Origin: Scleromitrula shiraiana
Lineage: Eukaryota > Ascomycota > Leotiomycetes > Helotiales > Sclerotiniaceae
DNA length: 64,000 nucleotides
Direction: 5' to 3'
NCBI GenBank assembly: GCA_028455995.1
Contig: JABELC010000004.1
Coordinates: 2,542,001 to 2,606,000 of the forward strand
Shown here one piece after another: positions 34,881-46,986 of this stretch. Under the pieces are notes generated by a model. That model did not search any database. It saw only the letters and a list, made by a program, of their open reading frames with translations, and was not told the origin of the DNA. The translations under genes were made by a program, and so were the position numbers. The stretch's first letter is position 1. Every line of letters begins with the position of its first letter.

Positions 34881-37612
34881 ATGAACTCGATATTACGACA
34901 ATCGAGCAGTCTTGCGAGAATTTCTCACACCACCTTTCAATCCGTCGCACGAAATCCCCTTCGCACATCTTCGAGTGCTTCATTAATACGATCGCGGTTA
35001 CTGGCACAGAGAGCGCGCACTTATGCTACGCAGCCGAATGGACCTAATAAGGATGAGTCAAAGGTAGATTCGGAGGGCAGGAAAACCCCGCCAGCGAAAT
35101 CGGCTCCGGGGACGGAAAATCTTCATGATGGGAATACACCTTTGTCGAAGGGGGAGGGGAAGGATGGACAGCCTGAATCTAGTGAGCCGCGGTTACCGGA
35201 TGGGCATGTGAGGTTGACGGACGAACAGTATAAGGCATTAATTGAACTGGCCAAACCTTTAAAACAGGGTTTAACAGCTAAGAATGCGAAGTCTTTGGAG
35301 GTATCGTTGCAGTTAGTGAAGAATATAGGAATACCGGTTGAGATGAGGGATTTGATGGAAAAGGTTAAGGGTAGGCCGATGACTATGTGGGAGGCGGCGA
35401 CTATGACCCGTTTGGCTATGAAACTGATGAAGGAAGCTACCAAGGCCTCTACTCATAAGGAATTTTATGGCAAAACGGACTTTCGATCGAATAAGTCGAA
35501 GGGTTCTTTTAAAGGGGGATTTCCACCTTCGGGAGGAAAGAAAAAACCTGGGAGTGGTGACAACAAGCAGGATGGACACAAGCCTTGGGAAGTCAAGCTT
35601 GATACGGGATCGATAGCGGTTTCGGCTTTTGTATCTTACCTACTGTACAGGGTGGTCTTCCCGGGTGAAAGTGCGAAGGATATTACGTTCCAGGAATTCC
35701 GTAACAAATTCTTTGACAAGGGTCTAGTTAAGAGGTTGACAGTGATCAACAAAGATAAAGTCCGAGTTGAATTACATACTGAGGCAGCTCAGGCAATGTA
35801 TCCGGATACTCAGGTTGGGAATTCAAACTCTTATTACTATTTCTCGATAGGCTCTGCGGAGGGATTTGAACAACGGATGGAAGCTGCGCAGGATGAGCTA
35901 GGAATTCCTTCATCTGAGAGAATCCCAATCAGTTATTCTACGAATGGGACTACAATGGCAATCCTTCTTAGCTTCGGCCCTACACTTTTGTTCGTTGGTG
36001 CTATCTGGTTCTTCTCGAGAAGAGCCGCTGCAGGTGCTGGGGGTAACAGTGGTATCTTTGGAATGGGCAAAAGTCGGGCAAAGCAATTCAATCACGAGAC
36101 AGATATCAAGGTTAAATTTCAGGATGTTGCTGGAATGGACGAAGCCAAGCAGGAAATCATGGAATTCGTTCAATTCCTTAAGACTCCCGAACAATTCCGA
36201 CGTTTAGGAGCTAAGATTCCTCGTGGAGCTATTCTATCTGGACCTCCTGGTACTGGTAAGACGCTTTTGGCAAAGGCAACAGCTGGCGAGTCTGAAGTAC
36301 CATTCTTCAGTGTCAGTGGTTCTGAATTCGTTGAGATGTTCGTCGGTGTTGGAGCTTCTAGAGTGCGTGATCTTTTCGCTATGGCACGAAAGAGTACGCC
36401 TTGTATTATATTCATCGATGAAATTGATGCTATTGGAAAGTCACGTTCTAAGCACTCAATTGGTGGAGGAAATGACGAGCGGGAAGCTACTCTCAATCAA
36501 ATTTTGACTGAGATGGATGGTTTTAATACGGCTGAGCAAGTCGTTGTTCTTGCTGGTACTAACAGACCTGATGTTCTGGATAAGGCTCTTATGCGTCCCG
36601 GTCGTTTTGATAGACATATTGCTATCGATAGACCGACGATGGAAGGAAGGAAGCAGATTTTTGCGGTTCATTTGACAAAGATCGTTACTTTTGAGGATAT
36701 TCCATACTTAACTGGACGACTTTCAGCATTGACTCCTGGATTCTCTGGTGCTGATATTGCCAATTGTGTTAATGAAGCCGCTTTGATTGGTAAGCTAGTT
36801 TTTTCCCTCATATTTACCATTACTAACTTTTATTAGCTGCCCGAACAAGTGCAACCTCTGTCGCCATGATCCATTTCGAGCAAGCAATTGAGCGTGTTAT
36901 CGGCGGTCTCGAGAAGAAATCCCTTGTCTTATCACCCGAAGAAAAGAAAACAGTCGCCTACCACGAAGCCGGTCACGCAATCTGTGGATGGTATTTAAAA
37001 TGGGCCGACCCCCTCCTCAAAGTCTCCATCATTCCTCGTGGTCAGGGCGCTCTCGGATATGCTCAATACCTTCCAGCCGGCGATACCTACCTCATGAGCA
37101 CCAGTAAACTCATGGATCGCATGGCCATGACTCTCGGTGGTCGCGTCTCGGAGGAACTCCACTTCGATACTGTCACCAGTGGCGCCAGCGACGATTTCAA
37201 CAAGGTAACCCGTCTCGCTACCGCCATGGTCACCCAATGGGGTATGTCCGAGAAACTCGGCCCCCTCCACTTCGAAGACAGCGAAAACAAATTCCTCAAA
37301 CCGTTCGCGGAGTCGACGGCTCAAACTATCGATTCGGAAGTTAGACGTATAGTCGACGAGGCATACAAGAAGTGCAAGACGCTATTGACGGAGAAGAAAT
37401 CAGAAGTGGGCATTATTGCGGAGGAATTGCTGAGTAAGGAGGTGCTGGGCAGAGATGATATGGTTAGGTTGTTGGGACCTAGACCGTTCGATGAGAATAA
37501 GGATTTTGTCAAGTATTTTGGGGGTGAGGCGGGAGCGGGGAAGAGTGCGCCGCCGCCGTTTCCGACGGAGAATACGGATTCGCCGACGGATTTGAATACG
37601 CCTACTATTTGA
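34881..37612 (+). CDS. Mitochondrial m-AAA protease subunit (Yta12/Afg3 type)
   Basis: Two exons (34881-36789, 36837-37612) with a 47-nt intron give 894 residues. The Arg/Ser-rich N-terminus (SSSLARISHTTFQSVARNP) is a mitochondrial presequence. Two membrane helices (about 247-262 and 356-377) flank the FtsH extracellular domain, here in the intermembrane space. The AAA module has Walker A GPPGTGKT (454-461), Walker B CIIFIDEIDAIG and the second-region-of-homology ALMRPGRFDRHI. The zinc protease motif HEAGH is at 679-683. It assembles in the inner membrane facing the matrix, degrading unassembled membrane proteins and maturing ribosomal protein MrpL32. Two helices and matrix orientation favour m-AAA over the single-helix i-AAA Yme1. 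Which of Yta12 or Afg3 it is was not resolved. Confidence 0.93.
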
Positions 37613-39197
37613 GGGGGAGGGGGAAGGAGGAAGGATTTTATATGGGGGTGGGGTGGTGTAAAGTTGGGAGGAGGGGTGAGATGTGGGGTGGAGGGGATTG
37701 GAGGGGAGGGGAGGGGAGGGGAAATATCACTTGTACAGAATAGAACAGGACAAAAGAAAGAAAGAGCGAATGAATGAATGGATAGGTTTTTACTTATCGT
37801 TGTTACGTTATGGATTGGAAGGGTGAAGGAATGGAATGGAATGGAATGGTATCTAGAAACAGAATTTTGACTAAAGCTAAAGTCAAAACAAAATGTTTGA
37901 AAAACCAAAGGATTAAAAAGGAAGAAAAAGAAACGAAAAGAAAAGAAAAGAAATATATACTTCACAATAAAATGACTCTTCACTCTTATGGGAATGGAAT
38001 GGAATCGAATCGAATCGAATTATTTAGCGAGCATATGTGCTTGGGGGTAGGTTGGGTCGGGTTGGGATATTCATTAGATGGGTGTTGGGTTGAGTTGGGT
38101 TGGGTTGGCTTGTAGGGATGAGAGGGGAGATGGGGGAGATGGGGATGGGGATGGGGATGGGAAGATGGGGATGGGGAGATGGGAAGGAGGGCGAGAGTTT
38201 TGTATTGTATTGTAGTGTAGTGTAGTGTGTATGAGACGTGGATGAATATGAATATGAATGTATTATGTATTATTACCATTATTGTGTTCAGTGAAGATGG
38301 ATCGATCATATGAATAGAAAGAGGAAGAGGAAGAGGAAGAAAAAAAAACGTTATAGAGTATAAATTGTAAGAGATATGTACTATATACTATGTACTAGGT
38401 ACTATGTATCCATTTATACATCTATCTTATAAAGGATTTCTAAGAAGCAGGTAGGAAACAAGGGACAGAGAAAAGTGGGAGAGCTCTGTTTTTGGAGAGG
38501 TAAGATTATATCATGTAGTTGTGTGTATGTATGTATGTAGACAACTTTTCGATGCCGAACGGTTAATATCCACAACCCGAACCGTTAACATCCACAGCCC
38601 GAACGGTTAATATCCACATCAACACTAACATCATCCACCGACCGTAAAATCCATGTCTATTAGGGGCCCGTTGTCCGAGCTTTAAGGTTTAGTTGCAGGC
38701 TATCTTGGAGTATAGACTCTATTATTTAACCCCTCATTCATGTTTGTGTTTATGTTCATGTTCATGTTCATTTTCATGTTCATTTTCATGTTCATTTTCA
38801 TGTCTGGGTGGTAGGTAGGCACTAAAATAAACAAGGCCTTGAAATCCTTGGATAGTACTAATAAAAATGAATGGTGGTAGAACTACTTGGAGATAATTGA
38901 TTGATTGATAGATTGATAGATAGGACCTGACCTGCCTGAGAAGAAAGAAGGAAAGAAGGAAAGAAGGAAGGAAGGAAGAAGGGAAGGAAGAAAAAACCAT
39001 AAATAACATCCTTGAATTTTGTGTGATACTTTCTTTCCTTTTCTCATCCTAAAAGAATTTCTTCCTTTCCTCCCCCTTCTCTCCTCTCCTCTCCTCTAAA
39101 ATCTCTCTATTCATCACATCTATCCCAGGAAGGAAAATTATTTTGAGAATTATTTTAATTTCTTGTATCTGAGATCAATGAGATATAATTCTTCGAG
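37613..39197. other. Intergenic region, G-rich 3' side and pyrimidine repeats
   Basis: About 1.6 kb. Dense G-runs follow the protease stop (37613-37735) and GGGGAT repeats occur near 38120-38190. A 22-bp unit is present three times at 38555-38620, and a TTCATG-type repeat at about 38750-38805. No gene is supported; long frames here are repeat artefacts. Confidence 0.5.
38555..38620. repeat. Three tandem 22-bp units
   Basis: Units CCGAACGGTTAATATCCACA plus two nt (38555-38576), then copies at 38577-38598 and 38599-38620 with only a few differences. Each unit holds AACGG or AACCG followed by TTAA, resembling a Myb-type PyAACNG site. It lies about 580 bp upstream of the RNA-binding protein gene. 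Confidence 0.85.
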
Positions 39198-41099
39198 ATG
39201 GCCACGGAAATTGTTACAATTGAGAGGAATTATTTAGACACTTTGATGAGAAGGTATTTTATTTATTTACTTTCCTTATTCATATTCATATTCATTTTTA
39301 TATTCATATTCACATTCATATTCATATTCCCTATACCCTGTCATCTCCCTACACAATAGTATATCAAAAGCCTTTGAAGCTTGGAATCACTAACAATATT
39401 AACCCCGCAACTAGAGCTCAATTTGTGAGTTTATAGCTCTCTCTATCCATCTATCCATCTATCCATCCAAGAACGATACAATATGGAGACGGGGATAAAA
39501 GTATGGATTTTCTGCTGGGTTTGAGATAATAATTACGTTTTTGTGCGTGGATGTGTAGCATATCGATACCTCAAATGACGATGATGGGATTAGTCCGTAC
39601 GATTACAACTTGGTTACTATTCCAAAGAAGGAGCATCTTGTTTTAGTGAGTATTTTTTTTTTCGATTATTTGGATTGTGGCTCAATGAAATTGGTTCTAA
39701 TGATTTGCTTTTGCGTTAGGTGCGACATGCTCGTGAATATGGTATGTTTTTGGATTGGGGAGTTTGGAGAGTTTGAAGATTCGGATGATACTGATTTGGA
39801 TTGATTCATAGAGAATCTGCGCCGTAATCTGTATAAAGGTGGAATTGCGGAGGAAACTTTGAATGTGAGGCTTCTAATTTCATTTACGTTTGGGGATATC
39901 TTCTTTCATGATTCAATCTTTACTGATTTATACTTTGCAGATCTTGATCAAAGATGATAGCCATACCGATGATAATCCCGCTTCGACTGTTCCCGCAACG
40001 ACTGAGGAACCCGATAATAGCACGGCGTTTATGACACAAAAACCACAACCCTCGTCTACCCATAACACTAATGGTCAAGCCTACACGTTTGGGACTCCTC
40101 GAAATGTAAATTCGCAGCCTCGAAACTATAATAACTTCCAAAGCCATAGCATGCAATACCAGGATTTTCGATCCGAGTCTCATACTCATACAAACGGAAA
40201 TGAAGAGTTCACCTATAGCCCGGATGCTGATGGGTTCATGGATTTTGGGAGTGGAAATAATGATTCGCAGCCAAAATTTCAGCGTCCAACATATGATAAG
40301 TTTGCTCAGCGGACTATTCAATTGTTTAATCTGCCGGAGAACATCACCCATCTTGATATCGTTGATGCTATAAGAGGAGGAATGTTGTTGGATATCTATT
40401 TGCGTGCTCATGATCGTACTGCTAGTGTGTCGTTTTTGGAACAGCACCAAGCAGAAGAATTCTTTCGTCATGTCAAACGTAATGATCTCTATATTCGTGG
40501 CAGAAGGGTGTGTTCTTATTAGCCTATCTGAGATTTCGTTGACTGACAATAGCTAGGTTGATATTCGATGGAACGATAGGCAATTCATTATGCCTGGCCA
40601 TGTTGCAAACAAGATCGCAATCGGAGCTACAAGAAATCTAGTCATTCACAATTGCAACCCGAAGCATACTGAACAAGTCATTCGTGACGACCTGGAGCAT
40701 ATTCATAACCTCGTTGTGATCAAAGTCAGCTTCAGTGGCTCAAATGCATACATCTCGACCAATTCAGTTCATAATGCAATGTTTGCTCGTACTTGCATGA
40801 TGAGTCGGAGGTAGGCTGATCTATACCCCTACTTCAAAACAAGCTGACCATCATCTAGTACATACAAAGGTTCTAAGATCGATTGGCATGATGATGAATG
40901 CGCCGGGCCATTGGAGAAACGTCAGAATGGTCGATCGGATACTTCTATTGCTAAGAAGAAGAAGAATGATTCCCCAATAATGAATCGTTTTCAACTTCTC
41001 AATATGGACGGTTCAGAAGATGATTCGAGTTCCGAGGATGCTGATGAAGGTGTGATGGTACCAAGAATGGCTACTCGGGCTGCGGGTGTTGTGGTCTAG
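39198..41099 (+). CDS. RRM RNA-binding protein, Nrd1 (negative regulator of differentiation) like
   Basis: Eight exons (39198-39253, 39415-39424, 39559-39645, 39720-39741, 39812-39864, 39941-40507, 40557-40810, 40859-41099) give 429 residues. Very short 5' exons encode VTIERNYLDTLMRRAQF, VTIPKKEHLVLVRHAREYENLRRNL and GGIAEETLNILI, repeated elements that precede RRMs in this family. The RRM reads RTIQLFNLPENITHLDIVDAI...TASVSFLEQHQAEEF...IRGRRVDIRW. A second RRM-like unit starts NLVIHNCNPKHTEQVIRDDL and ends near SKIDWHDDECAGPLE. Relatives in fission yeast bind mRNA and restrain sexual differentiation; the role here is inferred by similarity. Exon 2 is only 10 nt yet is needed to keep the frame. 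The 5' exon structure is less certain than the RRM part. Confidence 0.8.
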
Positions 41100-41836
41100 G
41101 TCTGGCTGGGAGGTTTATTGGTGGGACACATGGTATTTTCTTTTTCTTCGATTCGTTGTTGATATTTTATGATTTGTTTGTGTGAGGATTTTGAGAGCTT
41201 GTCAAATTTTTGTTTTTAAGTGGTCCATTGGGGACTAGCAGGCAGGCGTTTATATGAAGGAGTTTGTTAACACATAGCTATGGCGAGATTCAGATACCCT
41301 GTCTGTTCATTTTTTTTATGTATCTTACTCGATATCTTTCTGCTTCGGGTTTGTAATCAATCAGTTTTCGTAGATGGGTTGAGGGTGGTAGGTTACAGTC
41401 CTGTAGTATAGTATAGGGGTGGTGGAGATCCTATGCTGAATGAATATTAGGTAGAAGTAAGTAAATAGCAAAGGGGAATGAGAAGACGGGGTTTTCTGTT
41501 TAAAAGTTTTTATTAACATTTTCTTTCTACCGGCTTTGATCTTGAAGTGACCTCACAATGGCATGCTACTCCACTATTATGACTATGTGGATCTTTGATC
41601 TTAAAATAGCATATCTACCCGCACATTTGGCTCGCCCCTCCTTTCTTTGTTCATAACTAGCAGGCATCACGTGGAGATTGTCTTATCGAAAGTTGGACGA
41701 CGCGCAACTTCCAGTTTCACCATGAAAATGACAGAACAACATTTCATCTTTCAATAACTGCGATCATTTCGGTCTTTACTCAAAAAGCTTGGCACCTATA
41801 ATGTGATCGCAGATACCGAATCTGCGAAAGCAACCA
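41100..41836. other. Spacer upstream of the GPHR gene
   Basis: About 740 bp of 3' flank and promoter, AT-rich. A frame beginning at 41803 overlaps the next gene in another frame and is not real. Nothing further is seen. Confidence 0.4.
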
Positions 41837-43486
41837 ATGCCTATACTTCCTTCAGACAAATGCGACGACGCATGTACCATGCCGGGTCAGCATCAAAATC
41901 GTTCCTTGAGCTCCGCATCATTCTCGACTCTCGCTTTCTCCTCCATTCCCTTGATTCTCACTTTTCTCATCGTCAGTCTCGTCGTTCTGCAAAAGTTATT
42001 CCCTCTTCTAGCTGGTCTGCAACAATCTAAAGAAGATCAACTTCATTATTTACCTAGCGATGCCCCGCCAAGTTTAAAGCTCTCCCATGTTGAACATGGT
42101 CGCAAAAGCGCAAGGAGGAAGGCTATTGCTATTTCTTTCTCTACCACCATTGCTCTCGCTACTGTGCTGGCTGAACTTATCCTTTGCGAGATATCGAATT
42201 ATTTGAATCCGGCTGCGAGGGCGTTGGCGCTTAAGATTACGGTTCCTACGCTTTTGTTCTTGTTGGTTATCCTGATACCGTTCTTGGAATTACAGTCGAT
42301 TATTACGGGATTTGGATGGTCATTTACGAGGTCGAAGAAGGGGAGGTTTCCTACCACGACGTGGCTTCTTCAATCGATTGGTTTTACTATTTGGTTAACG
42401 GGATTTTGGTGGTTGGGAAAAGGGGTTCCTGGCAGGTATATTCACACAATGGCTTCGGTTCCGGGGAAGGGTCTTAGTGAGGCTTGTTTGGATAGAGTGG
42501 GGATTATTGGTATATCTTTGATGGCACTACTTTCTGGGTTTGCGGCGGTTTCTGCGCCGTGGCAGACATTTGGTGCGAAAACCAAACCTGTTTCTGAGGC
42601 GGATATTGCGAGGAAACAGGCGGGTTTGGATGCTACGAATGATATGCTTGCTTCGAAACGTAGTCGCTTAAGAGCTTTGCAGCATAAAGTTAATGAACAA
42701 CCTGTGGAGGGATTTATGACTAAAGTTATTGGGAGTATTCGTGGTAATGCTGATATACAGGAATTGAAATCATTAGAGCTTGAGATTTCCGGACTTTCTT
42801 CTATGGCTCTTAGCCTTTCTACTTCATTATCCTTGCTACAGCGTCGATATGCTTCGAAGCAGCGCTCTTCTTCGCCACTAGGCAAATTAATCTTCACACC
42901 TATATCCTACGCCTTTTCTTTATATTGTATATATCGTATTCTTACCACCACTCTAGCAACCATTCGTCGTTTCCTCATCGACTCCGACCCAGCTTCCTTC
43001 AGTTCCTCAACCACCGACCCAATAAATCGTATTCTCTCCCTCCTGGCCAAACACGTCGACCCAACACTAGACCAACTAGCCTGGTCCCGCCAAATCTCCT
43101 TCCTCCTATCCGGCATCATCCTCCTCGCCTCCTTCAACAGCGTCCTCCAAACCTTCCACATGCTCACCAAAATCTCCCCCTCCCTTCTCTACCAAGCCCA
43201 AGCCAATCTCGCGCTCATCATCGCTCAGATCTCAGCCACATATGTGATTTCCAGCGCGCTACTTCTGAGGAGTAATCTACCATCTGAGATGAAGAGTGTG
43301 GTCAGCGAGGCGTTGGGGAGTCCGCTAGAACCGGGGTTTGTGGAGAGATGGTTTGAAGGGTGGTTCTTGGTGGCGAGTTTGGGGACGGCGGTGGGAATTT
43401 TTGTGGGGAGGAAGATTGCGGGTGGGGAGTGGGATGATTGGGATGAGTTGGATGGGGATGTGGAGTTGGGTCAGAAGAGGTCTTGA
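41837..43486 (+). CDS. Golgi pH regulator (GPHR / GTG) family membrane protein
   Basis: A single exon of 549 residues, close to the usual GPHR length in fungi. Hydrophobic helices occur at about 30-55, 98-120, 131-152, 173-195 and 220-240, followed by a long cytosolic loop with a coiled-coil-like stretch (ARKQAGLDATNDMLASKRSRLRALQ...LKSLELEISGLSSMAL). Four further helices follow (ISYAFSLYCIYRIL, ISFLLSGIILLASF, LALIIAQISATYVISS, WFLVASLGTAVGIFVG). The segment DPTLDQLAWSRQISFLLSG matches the family's C-terminal ABA-GPCR domain. GPHR proteins are Golgi/ER anion-channel-like proteins needed for luminal acidification. The start could instead be the Met at 41879, 14 codons in. Confidence 0.9.
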   Translation: MPILPSDKCDDACTMPGQHQNRSLSSASFSTLAFSSIPLILTFLIVSLVVLQKLFPLLAGLQQSKEDQLHYLPSDAPPSLKLSHVEHGRKSARRKAIAISFSTTIALATVLAELILCEISNYLNPAARALALKITVPTLLFLLVILIPFLELQSIITGFGWSFTRSKKGRFPTTTWLLQSIGFTIWLTGFWWLGKGVPGRYIHTMASVPGKGLSEACLDRVGIIGISLMALLSGFAAVSAPWQTFGAKTKPVSEADIARKQAGLDATNDMLASKRSRLRALQHKVNEQPVEGFMTKVIGSIRGNADIQELKSLELEISGLSSMALSLSTSLSLLQRRYASKQRSSSPLGKLIFTPISYAFSLYCIYRILTTTLATIRRFLIDSDPASFSSSTTDPINRILSLLAKHVDPTLDQLAWSRQISFLLSGIILLASFNSVLQTFHMLTKISPSLLYQAQANLALIIAQISATYVISSALLLRSNLPSEMKSVVSEALGSPLEPGFVERWFEGWFLVASLGTAVGIFVGRKIAGGEWDDWDELDGDVELGQKRS

Positions 43487-45127
43487 TTTTTTGTTTCTTT
43501 TTCGGGATGAGATTTGTTTGAACTGGATGGGATGGGTTGGACTGGGTGGGTTTGGAATTGGGTTGGGCTGGGCTGGGGTTCATTGTATAATTATGGAGTT
43601 TGGACTTGCTTGCGCTTGCTTTTTATGGGACATGGGTTTGATATTGATATGGATACGAACATGAACGGATATGTATAGGCTAGGTCTCTTGGGGTCAGAA
43701 CCCTTGTTCGATCCTTTTAGCATGACGAAATGGATAAATGAATGGATGATACCATGCATTAGTTGGTTGGTTGATTGGTCATTAGTCAGTAAAGACAGTG
43801 AACCTGTTTTTGAATAGCAATTACTTATACCCTTTATCTATGTCCCCCTTCCTTTTCTTTCTTTCTTCCCTCCTTCACTTCTTTGTGGCGTCTTGCGCCT
43901 TTCTTGTATGAGGACTGTAGAGTTAAGTTATGTCGACTAGATCAAGAGGCTGATGATGCATGAAGTAGGTAGGTGATCAGATGTCTGTTTTTATTAGTAT
44001 CTTCCTTTCTTTTCTTTGCTTTTCTTTGCTTTTCTTTGCTTTCACCCTCATTTGGGAATTAGTAGATTAGATCAAACTTTTATTTGTTTATTTATTTATT
44101 TATTCATTCATTCATTCATTCATTCACTCAACTGTCTCTTTCCCCGCGTTTCTGCGCCTCCCTATATAGATATTTCTCTATTTCTCGTCAACCCCGCCTT
44201 TTTTTTCCTATATCTCTCTCTATTCTTCTCATCTACTAGTAGGATGAAATGAGAACAAAAAGATAATAGTATCAATAAGTGAATATATATTCATCCAATC
44301 TAACAATATATAAAATAACATTAATTTAATAACAATAATAACAACAACAACAATAACAATAAGTTTATCTTTTACTTTAAAAGTGAAGTAGTTTAAATTA
44401 GCTCTCTTGTCCATTCCATTCCATCATTGTTTCCATCCTGAGATCTTGTTTTCTTCTTGCTCTTCCTTGTTGGATCTTGATTCTCCTTCTTCTTCTTCTC
44501 CATCATAACTTTGATCTTTCGATTGAAGGACTATTTTTAGTTGATTAATTACTTCATTCTGCCCTACTATTCTCTCTCTCCTCTTCTTTCTAATTTGGAT
44601 TTGAGATTTGAGATTTGAGATTGAGATTGAGATTGAGATTGAGATTTGCATGTGCCAAATTACAATTATATTACAGTAATTGCAGAAACTTGATCTTGAT
44701 TTTGATTTTGATTTTGATTCTGGCTTGGAGGGTATCAACACAACAACAATAACAATAACAACAACAAAAACAAAACAAATTTTCTATTTATTGTTGATCA
44801 ACAAATCACTTTTCTACTCTTCTACTCTGCTCTTCTCTCCTTCCTCTTTGTTTATTTGGGTTGAAGATTCACTTCAAATATCGTATTTAATTGCGTCGAT
44901 TTTGAAGTTGAATTTTTTCTCCTATTCTTTAGCAACGATAATTGAGCTGCGTTTTCCCTCACACCATCATATCACTTTTTTTTATAATTACTCCGATGGG
45001 AGTTGCAGTGGAACATATCGCTACTCTAGTTAAAACCCGGTTCTGAAAACGTTCAATACCTCATACATATAATTTATTTACATCGTACGCATTCTCTTTC
45101 TTCACCTCACCCCAAAATCCCATCACC
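43487..45127. other. Intergenic region, simple repeats
   Basis: About 1.6 kb with TTTA and ATTC repeats (44082-44127), AAC and GAGATT repeats (about 44340-44360 and 44602-44646) and TTGATTT repeats (44693-44719). Frames here translate to repetitive Ser/Lys or Ile/Ser strings and are not genes. Confidence 0.5.
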
Positions 45128-46617
45128 ATGCCCACCACAACCAGCCTCGCCTCCTCCACCAAGCCCAAACCCAAACCCCCCTCCCGCGTCCGCGTCTCCT
45201 TTACCGACTGGGTCCTCGGCGGCTCTCTCCTCTCCACCACCACATCCCCCACCAAGCCCCCCGCAAACCCAAATCGCATCCGGGCCATCGCCGCCAAAGA
45301 CAAGAAGGGGCGGAGTATCATCGTGTTGGAGGATCGGGAGTGGGATTATGCGGATGAGATTGGGAGTGGGGAGAAGAAGGATGTGGAGGTTATGGTTGTG
45401 AAGAAGGTGAGGAGGGGGAGTGGTGCGAGTGGTGCGAGTGGTAGGGAAGGGAGAAGTGTTGTTGTGAGTGAGGGGAAGGGTGGTGGGAGTAGTGAGAGTG
45501 GGGGTACGAAGTTGGAGGTTGTGATGGAGGATGGGAATGGGGGGTTGGTGGTTGTTGAGGGGAAAGGTGAGTTTTTGTTAAGAGGGGAAAGAAGAGTAAC
45601 GATCTAGGAGATATTTATCTTTTTCTCTGAAGGGAATCGATGCTAATACTGAAACTATCAACTATAGCACCATCGGTAACAGACACTAGAAATGGCAGGA
45701 GACCCTCATCATCAAAAGGCGAGGAAGAACCCACTACCACTATTACGCCCGAGCCCATTGCCACTCCCAATGAGCCCGAGGTTGAAATCCGTGTTGAAAT
45801 AACAGAAACTGATACTCCTGCCCCGGAGGCAGTTCCGGCTGCAGCTCTCGCCCAGAAAGCCGAAGAAGCAAACTCAAATGCAATTTGCTGGACACCAGAA
45901 CAAGATTCCAAACTCCTCTCTCTCAAGAAAGAGAACAAAACATGGAAGGATATCGCCACGGAATTGGGATTGGGACTCAGTAAGAAGGATTTGGTGGATA
46001 GGTATAAGGAATTAGTGGAACAAGGTAAAGATAAAGGACAGCAAAAGGAAGAGTTCCCTTCTGCTGATTTCTGGAACCTCGATATTAATGAGAAGGATTT
46101 CTTCTCGGCTCCGAAATCAAAGAAGGAAACGAATAAGGAAAAACAAAAGCAGAAGGAGAAAGAGAAAGAAAAAGAGAAAAATTTGAAACACAACAACAAT
46201 AACAACAATGCAGATGAAGAAGACGAAACATGCGAACACGGCTGCTGCCACTACGATTCCCACGGAAATCTCAAAAATCCCAGCCCCAAATCCAGTCTCA
46301 AATCCCAGTTCAACTCAAACTCAAACTCAAACTCAAACACCGCCTCCAACCGCAAAAACAGTAACAGTAGTAGCAGTAGTAACAAAACCAGCAGCAAAGA
46401 AAAACATAAACAAGAAAAAGAAAAAGAAAAACAAAAACCACATCTCCAAGCAAACGAAATCTGGTCCCAGGAAGACTGCGATACCCTCGAGTATCTGAGG
46501 AATAAACATCGCGATACGGAGTGGTTGCAGTTGCAGGCGGCGTTTTATAATTGGACGGGGCGGATGGTGCAGGCGGATATTTTGGAGGGGAAGTTTAAGG
46601 GGGATGGGGTGGTGTGA
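45128..46617 (+). CDS. SANT/Myb-like domain protein with low-complexity linkers
   Basis: Two exons (45128-45566, 45668-46617) with a 101-nt intron give 462 residues. The N-terminal third is basic and Gly/Ser-rich (PSRVRVSFTDWVLGG, then a DREWDYADEI patch). After the intron, AICWTPEQDSKLLSLKKENKTWKDIATELG is a SANT/Myb-like helix set with the spaced aromatic residues of that fold. The linker is dominated by Lys/Glu, Asn and Ser tracts encoded by short codon repeats. A CEHGCCHYDSHG cysteine/histidine patch lies in the middle. The conserved C-terminus, IWSQEDCDTLEYLRNKHRDTEWLQLQAAFYNWTGR, looks like a second, divergent SANT/Myb-like unit. A nuclear or chromatin role is inferred only from these units. 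Confidence 0.75.
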
Positions 46618-46620
46618 TTC

Positions 46621-46651
<31 letters not shown>

Positions 46652-46653
46652 GG
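46621..46653. repeat. T-run followed by about 23 G
   Basis: An uninterrupted homopolymer pair four bases after the SANT-protein stop codon. The length may be affected by sequencing. Confidence 0.8.
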
Positions 46654-46947
46654 TTGAGGGGATGGTTGAGGGGTTTCTGGTAAATGAGAGAGAGGAGATG
46701 GGTAGGGGATGGGTGTGAGGTATCTCTTGAAAAATCGACGTAGTGGCTATTTTGAGATTAAATTCATTTCCCCCACCAACTTGGTGCACGCAAGCGAGGA
46801 GTTTTCGACTTTCTTTTATTTTCTTTTCCTGTTTTTCTGAAAATCTGCGGTTTCGTCTCTATCTATTGAATCAAACGGATGGGGAAAGATAGGATCGATT
46901 TTTTGAGTTTCTTTGATTTGGGTTTGGGGAGGGAGCGGTATCGATTA

Positions 46948-46986
46948 GGCTGGGTTTGGGTTTGGGTTTGGGTTTGGGTTTGGGTT
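46948..46986. repeat. GGGTTT hexamer repeat
   Basis: About six copies of GGGTTT. It differs from the fungal telomere unit TTAGGG and is internal, so it is a G-rich microsatellite able to form a G-quadruplex. Confidence 0.8.

Noticed and set aside
39254..39358. Acceptor at CACAATAG for the first intron of the Nrd1-like gene
   Set aside because: It leads to a stop codon after 11 codons; the acceptor at 39414 with branch ACTAAC keeps the frame.
46948..46986. Telomeric repeat
   Set aside because: The unit is GGGTTT, not TTAGGG, and it is internal with genes on both sides.
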